64,000 bases of DNA from Paracyclopina nana (Eukaryota; Arthropoda; Copepoda; Cyclopoida; Cyclopettidae). The notes beneath the pieces are model-generated. The model did not search any database, was not told the DNA's origin, and saw only the letters and a list, made by a program, of their open reading frames with translations. The DNA is taken from assembly GCA_019096065.1 (NCBI GenBank), contig JAGUCH010000002.1, positions 6,088,501 through 6,152,500 on the forward strand, read 5' to 3'. Each line of letters starts with the position of its first letter. The first letter of the stretch is position 1. Shown here piece by piece: positions 11,765 through 25,382 of the stretch. Both the position numbers and the translations under genes were made by a program.

Positions 11765-12102
11765 AAACAAATAAAATGCAGTAACTGTAACTGACAATAC
11801 AAGAAAACCTTATTTACACTGAAATTATAGCCTTAATCTTTCCATAAAAGATTGGCAATATTAAAATTGCTTACCATCTGAGGCCAAGCCATTTGCAAGA
11901 TGTTGATCAAGTACTACGCAAAAATGAGACAGCTTCAATTTTGTTTTCACCTTTGATGCTCTATTTGTGTGTTCGAATAGGGCAACCAAGATACTGTATT
12001 AGTTCAGTATTTTAGGCATCTTTACATTGAAAGCAGTGATGGAATGTTAAAGAGCTTTAACAGATAAGTGTGAAAACAATTGCTATGCAAATAATAGATG
12101 AT
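11765..12102. other. Convergent 3' UTRs of MED25 and actin
   Basis: About 340 bp between two stop codons. It contains the MED25 poly(A) signal near 11770 and probably the actin 3' UTR on the right. Nothing else was seen. Confidence 0.5.
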
Positions 12103-13326
<1,224 letters not shown>

Positions 13327-13390
13327 CTAAAAGGTCTGAAGACTCAAAGAGCTTGTAGACAAGTGTCCTAAGCATTGGGGCATGCTTAGA

Positions 13391-13518
13391 GCTTTTATAC
13401 TCACCGATAAGCTTTGTTGGGGACAAGCCAACAATCATGCACATTACCACATATGGAGTGAAAGTCAAGCAAAAGAAAGTCATGACATCAGGTCAGGTCA
13501 AAGCATGACCATTTATGG
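13391..13518 (-). promoter_or_regulatory. Actin promoter: TATA box and CArG box
   Basis: On the minus strand TATAAAAG occurs at 13392-13399, about 95 bp upstream of the actin start codon. A perfect CArG box, CCATTTATGG, lies about 110 bp further upstream (13509-13518); CC(A/T)6GG is the binding site of serum response factor, the classical regulator of muscle actin genes. A near match, CCACATATGG, lies at about 13447-13456. Their spacing suggests a compact muscle promoter. Confidence 0.7.
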
Positions 13519-14173
13519 GCATGACAACTATAGTCTTAAGCCTGCTTTCTAACCTAAAAGAGAGTAGTGCAGGACGTCGTATTTATAGCATCACCATTAG
13601 GTTTTGTCAATAGCAAGCCCACGCTTCTCAGCAATTACTTACATCTATGAAATTGCTGGCAGTTTCCAGTCATTTAAGTTTCACAAAAATGCTTTAATGT
13701 TTGGTATCATATGGGCTAAACTTAATCAGGATTTTGTGCTTTGTCTCCGCTTTTATTGAGGATCAAATGAAATCTACGTGTACAAACAAATGAATTAACA
13801 TATTCAAAAAATTTGTAACGAGATATTACACCTTTGGATTGGACGGCAAACCACTTGCCTAATATACGTTTGTGTTTTTTTCTCATTTTTAGAAGCCTGC
13901 CGCGAACTAAGACAAGCGGGATTGGCGGTGAATTGATTTTCTCAGGAAGGCGCTAAAACCCATCTCATACGCAAATCCTACGCGACGCCCGTGCGTATTT
14001 TTCTCAATTAAGCGATGAACGAATGCAGTTGGCATATTTTCAAGTCATGAAAGCTTTAATGCAAAAGCGCACAATAACACCGACAAACCAATATGCTGCG
14101 TGCAACAAAAATAAGTGGATCGATTCAGCGTCAAGAGTATATTGGTATATGCATAAAACAATTAATCATCTCA
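13519..14173. other. Intergenic, actin upstream / zinc-finger gene 3' end
   Basis: AT-rich sequence upstream of the actin promoter that also holds the 3' UTR of the most distal zinc-finger terminal exon. A second TATA-like run (TATTTATAG, about 13580) is present but its use is unknown. No coding sequence was recognised. Confidence 0.4.
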
Positions 14174-14397
14174 TTATCGTTTGATTCGCCCCTTGGCTCT
14201 TTCTGCCCACGCCTCGGGATGATGAATCCTCTGATGCTTCTGGAGCGACTTTTTGTCCGTGTACTGGTTTCCACAGAGCGAACAAGTCTCCTTGATTTTC
14301 AAGTGCACCACCTTGACATGCCTCTTGAGCACAATGAGATGCTTGAAACTGTCTCCGCAAGTGGAGCACTTGTACGGCCTCTCGCCCATGTGGTCGA
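14174..14397 (-). CDS. Alternative terminal exon 6 of the gag/zinc-finger gene
   Basis: Acceptor TTTTCTAG; begins VDHMGERPY in phase. It is the most divergent copy: two fingers (CSTCGDSF...HVKVVH and CSLCGNQY...HQRIHH) and a basic tail ending KGRIKR. Stop at 14174. Confidence 0.8.
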
Positions 14398-17300
14398 CTA
14401 GAAAATATGGTGAATAATTAGTGCTTGGCTGTCTGCAGCCTCTTGTGGCCCTCATGAATGGTTCGCACGTGTCTTTTGACGCCATGACTGTCGGAGAACA
14501 CATTGCCACAAATGTGGCATCGGTAAGTGACTCCCATGTGCACTTTCTTTTCATGTCTCACCATCGAGTCTCTGTTCCTGAAGGGCAGCCCGCAGGATTT
14601 GCACTTGAACGGTGACTCGCCCATATGTTTGACTGCAAATTAGTACAGAGAGTCAAATTCGGTCCAAACTTCCGTGGCTGGACCCTTGACTCCCTCTGTC
14701 TCCGTGTCAGTCCCGACGAAAGCACCACATATTATTCAAATAGAGAGCAGCAGCAACAGAGGAGGAGGAGGAGAAAAGGGTCCAGATAGAGTGGCAGTAG
14801 TTTCAAGAGTTAAGCAAGCGTTAAATAGAAGTGAAAGAACTGGACTGGACATGCTTGCCTTTTTGTCGTACAAGTGGAATTATGTATTTCTTTATGCTGA
14901 ATGGAGGCCATGACACACATTAGGGGTTTTCACTTTTTTCAGCGGGTTTCTTTTTTTTCGACTGAGACTTCTTTTCATGGCCAAGGTGAATGGTATTCAC
15001 GTGTCTTTTGACAGTTTTGCTGCTCGAGTACATGTTGCCACAGATGTAACATCGGTAAGTGACGCCCTCGTGGACTTTCTTTTCGTGCTCCACCATGGAG
15101 TCTCTATTTTTGAAGGCCTGTCCACAGGATTTGCATTTGAACGGCGACTCGCCCATGTGTTTGACTGCAAATTAGTATAGTAGAGAGTCAAATTCGTTCA
15201 TAGTTGAGATGAACTCATCATGACTCCCGTGATCTCTGACTGTCAGTCCAAAATCACCCCAATAATAGCAGAAAAGGAACAGAGGAGAAAAGCAGAACAT
15301 TTGAAAGAGCTGGACTGATCATGCTTGCTACCAAAGAGTGCACACCAGCGCCACTCATTAGTCATCTTTAGAGGGTTTTTTCTTCTTGTAGTTCTGAGGC
15401 TTCTTATGGTGGCCCAAGTGAATGGTGCGAACGTGGTACGTGACTGACCAGGCGCTCGAATAATTGTTTCCGCAGATGTAGCACTTGTAAGTGACTCCCA
15501 TATGCACCTTCTTCTCGTGCCTCACCATGGTCTCTCTGTTGTTGAATTTCTCGCCGCAGGTTTTGCACTTGAATGGCGACTCACCCATGTGTTTGACTGC
15601 AAATGAGGAGATGAAGTTTGTAATCTTTGTTGGCCTTAAAAGCAACAAAAGATCCTAGCCTCTCTAACAGATAACAACAGCGAGCGTCTCAAGCCTTCTT
15701 CTTTTGCAGCCTCTTGCAGCCTTCGTGGATGTTCCGTATGTGTCTTCGCAGGCAGCGGTCGTCAGAGTACATGTTTCCACAAATGTAGCATCGATAGGTG
15801 ACTCCCATGTGCACTTTCTTCTCGTGCCTCACCATCGAGTCTCTGTTTCTGAAGGGGGCCCCGCAGGTTCTGCACCTGAACGGCATCTCGTCCATGTGTT
15901 TGACTGCAAATTAGTATAGCAAAGTCTCAGCCCTTGTTGTTCGATCACACAAAACAAAATTAAAGGGAGGGATAATATAGGGAAATGAATGATAAAGTAG
16001 AGAGTAGATTAACAACAGCTAATGGCTCTTGCTAGTTGTTTTCTTTGGCCTTTTCACACCCTCGTGAACTTGGCGGACATGTCTTCTCACGTGATTCCTG
16101 TCGCTAAACCAATGACCACACACGTGGCATTGGTACTTGATGCCCATATGATCAATGCGTTCATGCCTTCGCCGAGTGAACATCGTCCCAAAGGCGAGGC
16201 TACAGTGGCTGCACTTGAAAGGCTTCTCACCCATGTGCTTGACTGCAACAAAGGCTGAGATGGTCAAGACCCAGAGCTGGACCCATGACTCTTTCAAATC
16301 TTCTCTCCTCTTCAGATACATTTCAAGTCTTCGATTAGGCACTCGCATTTTCCGCTCATCTCATTACACAGGCGTTTTTGAAGGTTTAAAAGTAGAAAGA
16401 AATAGTTGTGTGAGAGTGAAGGGTCCAGCTCTTTCGAAAATTAAATAGAAAAGGAAGCATAACTCAAGGGGGAAAGGATGGAAAAAAGAAAATCAAGTTG
16501 CAAACAAAAAGAGATCATACTCAAGAAGAATTAGTATCAATCAGACAGATTTTTAAAATTGACCACTTGCATGATCTCTGTTTGCAGAGCAACAACCGCG
16601 GAGCCAAAATTAGAGAAACCCAGCACAGTTTTAGCTATGGTTGGATGAATTACCTCTGACATGCCTCTCCATGACATTCTTGCGATAGAAGTGAGCATCA
16701 CAGAGGTTGCAGGTAAACCTTCGCTTCTTCTCGTGGGTCCGCTCGATATGCTCCTTGAGATTATGGTTGAGCGTTGTCTTGTAGCCGCAAATATGGCACA
16801 CTTTAAGGTCACTTTCTTTCGGATGGCAGTTGCGCACATGCTCCTGCAAGCCTTTCTGCAATGCATGAGCATAATCACATTGGTCGCACTTCCACGGTTT
16901 CTTCGTCTCATGCTTGTACATGATGTGCTGTTGGACATGCTTGTAGTACTGCAAGAGAAAAAAGTAATTGAGTACCATGGTTATTGCTTTGCTCGATGTT
17001 TCCATATACCTCTCCGCAATGTGGACACAGTCCACCCTCTTTTTTACCGATTTTGGGAAGCTCATCGGACTCTGAAGGCATTGGCAATTCAATTTTGACT
17101 CTTTTCCTGTATACCCCCTTTCTTTTCTGTTTGGCACTGCTCAATGGTACGGCCTTCTCGTCATCGCTCGCGTCAGACAGCTCCTCCAATGTTTCCATCG
17201 GGTTGTACTCCACGTGGGTGGCCACGTGCACATAATACTCAGGATCATTCATGAACACCTGATCGCAGTGGTCACAGAAAAACGGCTCCTGTGGGTGAAA

Positions 17301-20300
17301 GGTCCTCATGTGGACTCTCATGGCAGCCTTGTCCACGCCCACATCGTACCCGCAAATGCGACACTTCTTGGCAATATCGACCTCTGGCATTTGCCCATGT
17401 ATCATTTGCTGGTGGATTCTCAACTCGTCAAACCTCATAAATTGAACTTGGCACATGCGACATCCGTGTTGAGTGTCAATGCTTACATTGTGCTCGGACT
17501 CAAATTCAAGGCCAGAAGTGTCGAGGCCATAAATCTTGGCTACCAGCATGTCAATCTCATTGATTTTGGCACGGTTGCGAATCTTAATTTCTGTAGGGCT
17601 TTTCAGCTGATTCTTCACATAGTGCGTGAGGCTCACCAACGTGGGGAAATTACCTCCCACAGCATTGCCGACAAGTAGAACGTTGCTCCAGGCATAAAAC
17701 TGTCTTTTATGTCCACCATGATCTTCATCCCGGAGGGCAGGCAAGTTTCTTAGCATCTCTTCCAGCACAGCCATTTGACCACCAGTTGTTAGCCTCGATA
17801 CGGGAATCTCCTCGTGCTTGATGTTCGTGCCTATATCATCAAAATTTAGGTCTCCCGTGTCAATGCTGTAAATGGTAAACATAAGCTTGTCCAAAGCCCC
17901 TATAGAGCTTGGATCCTTATTCAGCTTAGCCAAGGCCCTGGATTTCCAGTGGCTGATGGATTCCCTCATGGAGCCAATGTTGTCATAGAAAGCCCCATTG
18001 CCTTGAGCAATTCGGAAGACTTTCCTCCAACCGTTCAACTGATCAGTTTCACTTTCACTGAAAATGAGGCCGTGATGGCGAATCATGGCCTTGGCAATGA
18101 CCAATTTAATGGCTTCTGGAACGGACATGGAAGCTGCTGTCTCTGATTTTGAATTATTTTGAGGTGGGATCCAGGATTGGTCACAAGAGTCCTCCATAAC
18201 TTCTTCCTTGATGCTATTAGGATCAAAAATCTGCAAAAGATGCTCTTCCCAGGGTTCAAGATCTATGCCGTCATTAAGGCTTCTTTTCGCTTGTTCCCGC
18301 CATTCTCGCACCATTTTCATGAGCTTTGAATGGTTCTCGACTTTGACGCCTTCTTCGATCGCAACATTCAAGGTTTTTTGCCATACAGCAATCCTATATG
18401 AAAATCCCCCATAAAATCTAGCAATCACAATTACTTGAAGCTGATAATATACCTGTCGTTATCCCATCTGTTACGTTTGCTGGTAGCTACAATATCCTTA
18501 TGGTCATTCAAAGTATCCAATATAGCCATTCGGGCTTTGACTGAAATATCCGCTGTCAGCTTGTGCCACAAGTTGTCATCCTCAAACACATCATCGCCAT
18601 CATCCTCAGATGGGTCTTCATTGGCCTCCAAACCAAAAAATTCAAGTAGTATCTTTTCACAGGCTATGAGGGGAATGTTGCTTATGATTCTTTGCTGGAC
18701 CTTCAGCCTCCAAGTCAAAAACGTCATGAAGAGCTTAGATGGGCTATCACAGTTGATACCGAAGGCCTGCGCTATTTTCAGGGCTAAAGTCCAGAAGAGA
18801 GCCTTGTCAACCTGCATGAGATGCTTGAACTCCATTAGGTCCGTGATTATTGACACCTGCTGTTCTTCAGATACGTCGAGGATGTCATCCTGAACAGACT
18901 CGCTAAAATCAAAATCGGATGCCTTCTTCACGATGGCCAAATCAAGAATTGTGGCTTCAAATTGAGTTAAGTAGTCGTTGTTGGTGATTCTTTTATGCCA
19001 AGCCTCAAATATCCAGGCAAAAAAAGCTCTTTGCAGCAGTTGTGGTCGAGGGCAAATGGCGTCTTCTGTTGCCTCCAAGTTTTCCACCCAAAAGGCTGCA
19101 ATGTCCCGAAAGTTAGAGCCAAAGACAAGGTCATGCTTGGACGCGACTGAGTTGGCCAGATGATTTTTGGCTGACATTGGAACAAAAATTTGCAAAATCT
19201 TGTGATCGAAGGCCGAAGTGTCTTCAATTAGAGAAAGAAGATCAGCGTCAACAGAATCTCCAAAATCTATGCCAAGATTCTCCACAAGGCTTGATTCATT
19301 TGCGTCCAATGATATGGAGAACTCTTGCTTTTTCAATACCTTCAATTTCCATCTTTTGGCCATTTTGAACAAAGACAAAGGGTCATCCGTGATATGATTG
19401 ACTTTGCTCAATATCTCGGTAAATGTAGACATTTTCGATTTAGAATCTCCATTGAAGCTCGCTTCTTTGATCAGTGGCAGAAGTGCATGTTTATCTTGAA
19501 CAGAGAGATCGTGCTGTCCTAAAGAAATTTCTAGGATCATCCTGTCGCTAGGTCGAAGTTGATATTGTCCTTTCTTCATCTTTTCCAATAATTCTTCTTT
19601 CCACATAGTATAAATCAAAGCCATCTGGGGCCCGTTTGCATCCAATGCGTCCCAAAACCTTCGCTGTTCATGTTCGAGTCCAAAATGCAGTATTGCTTGA
19701 TTCTGAAAAATCTGATTCAGCAATGCCGTCTTGATATTCTCGGGAATTGCTGCTGCCTTTTCGAAGCCTGTTTTGAGATTTTCAATGACAGGCCCAGCCT
19801 CAGGCCAAGTCATGAATGCTCTTTTACAATTGATGGCCTCAATATTCAATCCAGATAAGACTTTTGACCAGAAGACTTTTTTGTATGGCTCCTTAGCCCT
19901 TTGGCACAGCACAGTAGGATTAATCTCAATAGCTGAAACAATTTTGGCCCTGGAAGCCTCATCAATATTGACATCCTCCACATCTTCCTCAAATTCTTCC
20001 CTTTCTATTGCGTTTGGCAACCTAAGGTCGTAGAGATCAAAAAGTAGTTTTTCAGCCTTGGTCTTAGGACTTTGGCCATCCTTGAGCATTCTCTGAACTC
20101 GATACTTCCACTGCTTGACCAGGTACTTGAGCTTTTGAGTTGTCACATTTGCAACCTTAAATTGAATTGCCACATTGGTGGCTTTTTCCCACATGTCCTT
20201 GTCTACTACGTGGTCGCTTCTTTTCAGCCTGAGAAGCTCTTTGATGATGGCAATCTTGGCTTCTGGAGAGAAATGAGTGCAACCGGGGATCTTGTTTACA

Positions 20301-21883
20301 ACCTGGGGCGGGCAGCCATTTTCCATGTTAGCGAAAGGAGCTGCCGCATTCTTGTCGATATTGTAAGCATGGTACATGAGCCTTTGAAGGGAAGTAACTG
20401 GACCTCCAAGTTTAACAGCCGTGTGGAAAGCCTTGGCTTGCCAAAACCTTATCAGCTCCTTCATCTTCTTAATGCTCAAGTTTTTCACCCCAATCCTAGC
20501 ATGAACTTCACGCCATGCGGACTCTTTTTCGTAAACAGACCCATGGTTCATACCTAAAGGTCCCCTGTGCTTGGCTAATTCGTGCAGTATTTCCAGCCTT
20601 GTTTCATGGTTGATGCAGCCAAGACCACTATCCTGGTCTTTCTCTTCTTCATCCTCGTCCATGGACTCTTCTTTAACTTCGCCAAGAATATCATCTTCCA
20701 CAGCTTCTACCATAGGCTCTTCTATATCGAATATTTGATAGATCAGCCGATCTGATTCGGTCAAGGTCTCGTCAGGGTTATCCTTTTTCTTCATCGATCT
20801 CATTTTCCAAATGCGAAAGGCACCCCTTAGAGCACTAGCTGATCCAACAGAGTTAAGCTTTGACTCGAGGGAGTTGTACAAGTTACGCCACAGCTCTTTT
20901 TTCTCCTTTTCTTGACCACGCGAGGCAACAATGTCCTTGTGGACCAACAGCTTCTTCAAGATTATCACTCTTAAGTCAGCAGGCATAGACATGGAGTTTG
21001 ACGACCTCACAGGACTTTCACGGCGAGGACGGCCTCTGCCACGTTTGGCAGGCTTTGCGTAATCCTCATCGCTTAAATCTTCCTCCTCGCTTGTCGAAGA
21101 AGACTCGTCTAAGTCGTTTTCCTCATACTCATACTCCTCTTCTTCTTCCTCTTCATTGTTGTCGAAAACTTCTTCTTGTGCAGTAGGTAAAGATGGGTAA
21201 TCTTCTAGCTGAGCAGATTCATCCTGGCCCAAGAGATCCCATATCAATTTGTCACAACTGGACATCTTAACATCAACTACATTATGTTTTGCCTGTATGG
21301 CTAAATTTTTCCAGGACCCAAAAACCTCCCTGAGATGAAGAGCACTTCGAAATGCCACGCCCACTGATTGCGCAAACACAAACACCTTTTCCCAGAGATC
21401 TGCCTTCTCTCCCTCATGTCCTGTGGGAGCCATAAGAACTGCTTTATGGTTCAGAAGCTCGATGAGTATGGCGATTTTCGCTTCCTCCGACACCCTAATG
21501 TCAGGCTTTTCAACCACGTTGACTTGCACATGCAACTTGTCATGAAGACTGGGCATGTCATCGTCATCTTCATCGTTTTCATTGATCCGGGATTCTTGCT
21601 TGATATTTTTCGCCACCTCAGTAGATTTAGCAATTTCAAGTGCTTGATTCAATGATAAGTTGTCTGGTGAGCTAAGCAGCTTTGATTGGATCTCCTTGCT
21701 CCGAATGCCAACGACGAGTCGATCTCGGACAAGCTCACTACCTTTGTCATCAAACTGACACTTGGCCGACAATTTTTGGAGACTGGCGACAAAGTCGTCA
21801 AGGCTTTCACTGGCTTCTTGCTCGCGAGAGTTGAATAAGAACCGCTCGTAAATAATGCCCCGGCCCTCGTTATACGGCGCCAT
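14174..21883 (-). CDS. Gag-derived N-terminus / tandem-module / C2H2 zinc-finger protein with six alternative terminal exons
   Basis: Common exons: 18453-21883, 17010-18393 and 16654-16948, then one of six terminal exons; about 1,780 residues. Residues 1-95 match the capsid C-terminal part of Ty3/gypsy Gag (YERFLFNSREQ; LDDFVASLQKLSAKCQF; ELVRDRLVVGI; NLSLNQALEIAKSTE). About 12 degenerate modules of 75-100 residues follow, each with a pattern like EAKIAILIELLNHK...LWEKV...W+K, possibly helical and MADF/SANT-like but not assigned. Acidic stretches and a basic AT-hook-like run (KRGRGRPRRE) lie between the first modules. Exons 2-3 add about seven C2H2 fingers, one split by an intron (CPHCGE|YYKHVQQH). 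It is probably a nuclear DNA-binding regulator. The ATG at 21883 follows a possible acceptor (CAATTCAG), so an upstream exon may exist. Confidence 0.85.
14418..14632 (-). CDS. Alternative terminal exon 5 of the gag/zinc-finger gene
   Basis: Acceptor TTTGCAG; begins VKHMGESPF in phase. Two fingers (CKSCGLPF...HEKKVH and CHICGNVF...HVRTIH), a short basic tail and stop at 14418. About 290 bp of non-coding sequence separates it from exon 4. Confidence 0.8.
14920..15164 (-). CDS. Alternative terminal exon 4 of the gag/zinc-finger gene
   Basis: Acceptor TTTGCAG; begins VKHMGESPF in phase. Two fingers (CKSCGQAF...HEKKVH and CYICGNMY...HVNTIH), a Lys-rich tail and stop at 14920. Confidence 0.8.
15358..15596 (-). 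CDS. Alternative terminal exon 3 of the gag/zinc-finger gene
   Basis: Acceptor ATTTGCAG; begins VKHMGESPF in phase. Two fingers (CKTCGEKF...HEKKVH and CYICGNNY...HVRTIH), tail NYKKKKPSKDD and stop at 15358. Confidence 0.8.
15689..15903 (-). CDS. Alternative terminal exon 2 of the gag/zinc-finger gene
   Basis: Acceptor TTTGCAG; begins VKHMDEMPF in phase with the common donor. Two fingers (CRTCGAPF...HEKKVH and CYICGNMY...HIRNIH), a Lys-rich tail and stop at 15689. Confidence 0.8.
16019..16242 (-). CDS. Alternative terminal exon 1 of the gag/zinc-finger gene
   Basis: Follows acceptor TTTGTTGCAG and joins the common donor at 16654 in phase (G|TC gives Val-Lys-His-Met-Gly-Glu). Two C2H2 fingers (CSHCSLAF...HERIDH and CHVCGHWF...HVRQVH), a basic tail and its own stop at 16019. 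Confidence 0.8.
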
Positions 21884-22562
21884 CTGAATTGACGAAAAGT
21901 TTTCTGTTTAAAATGGTCACATTTCAGCCAAGCTTATATTACCGTAAGTTCAAGGCATCACAATCGTGCAACAACCCTTTAACCGAAGAAGAAACACTTT
22001 TCGTCCATTTTGCGGCTTAGATTTCAAGCAAACTGCAAAAGAGCGAGTCGGTGAGCGCTGCAGTCGCAGCTCTCTTCAACTCTTTCTCAGTCGGCTAGAG
22101 GTTGTTTGATAAAGAAAAACGACAAAAAAGGCCTAAAAGCGCCAAATAGCTGAAAAGCGTGTGAAGCTTATCTTTCTGGCTTTCCTCGCTTAGGTTCGCT
22201 CGAGGCAAAGTTCCGTTACCTAAAAGAGAACTACTTTGTGTACCATTTGTGCTTAAACGGATACTGAGCCCATTTTCAGTGTACGCGAAAACAAAGATTG
22301 AGTGTGAGGAGGGTAAATTCGAATAAATTTTCCGTCAAATACGCAAAAACTTATCAATTGACATCCTTATCATAGCATTACAATGCCCACTTGTGATGAA
22401 ACATGGGACGGATTGGGTAGGGAAAGAATTTATGATCGTTTTGACATCAAAAGTGTAATACTCATTTTAGAACTTATTTATTGAGGAATAACAACTAGCT
22501 AACAAAGATGATATTGCGTTAACCCGTTTGCAAAAAAGCTCAATTAATGGCAGCTGTCCAAT
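21884..22562. other. 5' flank of the gag/zinc-finger gene and 3' flank of NMNAT
   Basis: About 680 bp. On the minus strand upstream of 21883 there is a possible 5' UTR intron (donor-like ACG|GTAATA near 21943, acceptor CAATTCAG at 21884) and a short upstream ORF that would start near 22005. The right end is NMNAT 3' UTR. No other coding sequence is seen. Confidence 0.4.
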
Positions 22563-24221
22563 TTAGAGAAATGACTCCTTGTCACTGATGACCTTTACTC
22601 CTTTTGGAGTAATTTCAAAGTGAACTGGGGTGGGACTTCTGGACCCGGTTGTAGTACAGCTACAATCCTCTGAACACTCTCCCTCATCTTCTTCATTTAC
22701 ATTCTCTGGAGGAATACTTGAATCACTTTGTACATGTTGGGAAGAAGGTGGAGCAACAAGATCAGTATCTACAGCCTCTAAAGGGTCAATAAAGTCAAAC
22801 GGTTCAACCATGCAGTTATGGTCAGATTTAACAATTGTCATGCTGTCCAGAGGCAGAGGAGGAAACAAGGGGTTGTTGTCAATCAGTTGGTCACATGCAG
22901 ACAAAATATCAAGTTTGGTTTCGTACTCACTTTTAATTCAGCGCAAAAGTATAAATAATTTTTAAGTCTCTCTGAGCACCACTCTACAAAACACGGACGG
23001 CCTTACTTGGACCCTGAAGCCTCATGATCCTGAGGGGCAGGTTTATACAAATGATTCGACTCGATGTACTCAATCACTGGATCCGGAACAACAAATCGAA
23101 TTGATTCACCTCTCTTCACAGCTTTACGAATCCGGGTAGAGCTAATGTCATTGGGAATTCGCTCAGTGACTAGATGGATGTTTTCCTGCACACATTCAAA
23201 AGCATAATCAGCAAACGCAGCACATAAACTTAAAACAAATTTGGTTCTACTGGTTCCAAGTTCTGTAAAAGGCTAACTAATGTACTTACTCTGAATGCGT
23301 GGAGAATGTCATGGTCGTAAATATATCTTTCAGGATTACTACCCTCCCTTGAGATGACAACAAGACCATACTCTTTTGCTATGGTGAGGATCTGAAATGA
23401 ATAATCAATGGGGCATTGAGAGGAAGGGCAGAGTGACCACTTACATCCTCATCCTTCCACAACCCAGGAACGCTGAACGTTTCCAAGAGGTCTCCCCCAC
23501 ACAGCAAAAGTAGCCTAGGAAGCTCACCATCAAAACTTGCCTCGTCAGGCAGCCAATGAGGCTTATGGCCATTTTGAGCAATCTGCGGAATGGATCCATG
23601 ATATCATTTGCGATAATGATAAAAAATCATGCTACTCTTACTTGATTTCTGTATTCATCGAGCACAGCTCTGGTTCGCACCCATTTTTCTTGTTCCACTT
23701 CCCATGTGGAGCATTTGACAAAGTTGTAATTACTGGCAGCCAACTCGACCATTTTGACCCTGTGCTCCGCAGGAAGAAGATCTTTTTTGGCGTAGGCATC
23801 ATTCACGGGGCTGATAACTCCTCCAAGAACAGTGATGCCTTTGGAAGCCAAGTGATCTTTTGCCAGCTCTGCAATTTATCAGAATGTTTCCAGCTCAAAT
23901 CACATAAGGTAAAGCACATAGATCGCGAAGTAAAAGCTGGGTCATGCACAGTTATTAGCGATATATGTCACGACATGGCCTCGAGTAAACATTCTCATTG
24001 AAATGTTTCCAAAGATGACCGATTTCAAATTGAGTTTGGTGTCATGACATTCTAGTGTACCGAGCACTATCATGCATATGTGCGCAAGTTGATGCAAATG
24101 CACATAGGCGGGAACGACAGCAGTTTCTAATGAAGTAAAACTTACCAAATAGCCTCAAATGCATATTTGTCGGTGGGTTAAAACTGCCGCATGCCAAGAG
24201 TAAAGCTTTGTATGGAGCCAT
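22563..24221 (-). CDS. NMNAT: Nicotinamide mononucleotide adenylyltransferase (6 exons, alternative C-terminus)
   Basis: Makes NAD+ from NMN and ATP. Exons: 24146-24221, 23642-23868, 23445-23582, 23290-23391, 23007-23185 and 22563-22929; 362 residues for the long form, phase kept throughout. The nucleotidyltransferase signature is near the N-terminus ([11 protein letters not shown]) and the second ATP motif is [20 protein letters not shown] and [11 protein letters not shown] are family blocks. The exon 5 donor (CCAA|GTAAGG) overlaps an in-frame TAA, so an unspliced transcript ends at 23003 after GSK, while the spliced one adds about 122 acidic, Ser/Pro-rich residues. Drosophila Nmnat is also known to make isoforms with different C-termini and locations. 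The gene is divergent from H3.3 over 259 bp. Confidence 0.92.
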
Positions 24222-24381
24222 AGTGAAGAAGATTGTTCGCCTTTAAATATTATATTCCGTCAACTCGTCGTGTGTCAACACGTAAAATCAATAACAGTAG
24301 CAGTAACGCCGCCGCTAAACTCGCTGGCTCGCTAAAAAATCTACTTGTTTCTCAGCAAAGCTGAGTGTCGAGTGTGGCTGA

Positions 24382-24955
<574 letters not shown>

Positions 24956-25382
24956 GATGTAGTATTTATGTACGACTGTACCCTGTACCGATCTCCCACA
25001 AATCTCTGTGTACGAACACCGTTTTTATTCTTCCGGATTATTCTTCAGTTAGTAGAACAATAGATCTGGATTGCTATTACTGCCAACTTATTACTACATT
25101 TTTACTGCTCCAGTAAATTACCTAACGTACAAAGAAAAAACTTGAAATAAACATGATGGTCCTTTTTCCTTAAAAAGCTAAGCTCATTACTTCATTGATT
25201 TTTGGGAAAATGGTTTGAAATCACACTTTGAAATCACCCCCACTTGTTAAGAGAACTTTAAGTACGCGGGTTGTGCTGCTGTGCTGTAGATATAATTCTG
25301 AAAAATTCTACATGATATTGTGGAATTCCAGTTGGTATTATTATTCTGAAGATCAGTCCATCAGCATTCATCACATAGTGTT
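24956..25382. other. Convergent 3' UTRs of H3.3 and PRMT5
   Basis: Contains the H3.3 poly(A) signal near 25145 and the PRMT5 3' end on the right. No other feature was seen. Confidence 0.5.

Noticed and set aside
16537..16938. 133-codon minus-strand frame next to the zinc-finger exon
   Set aside because: Shifted frame of the real finger exon 16654-16948 running into the intron; no fingers or other domain.
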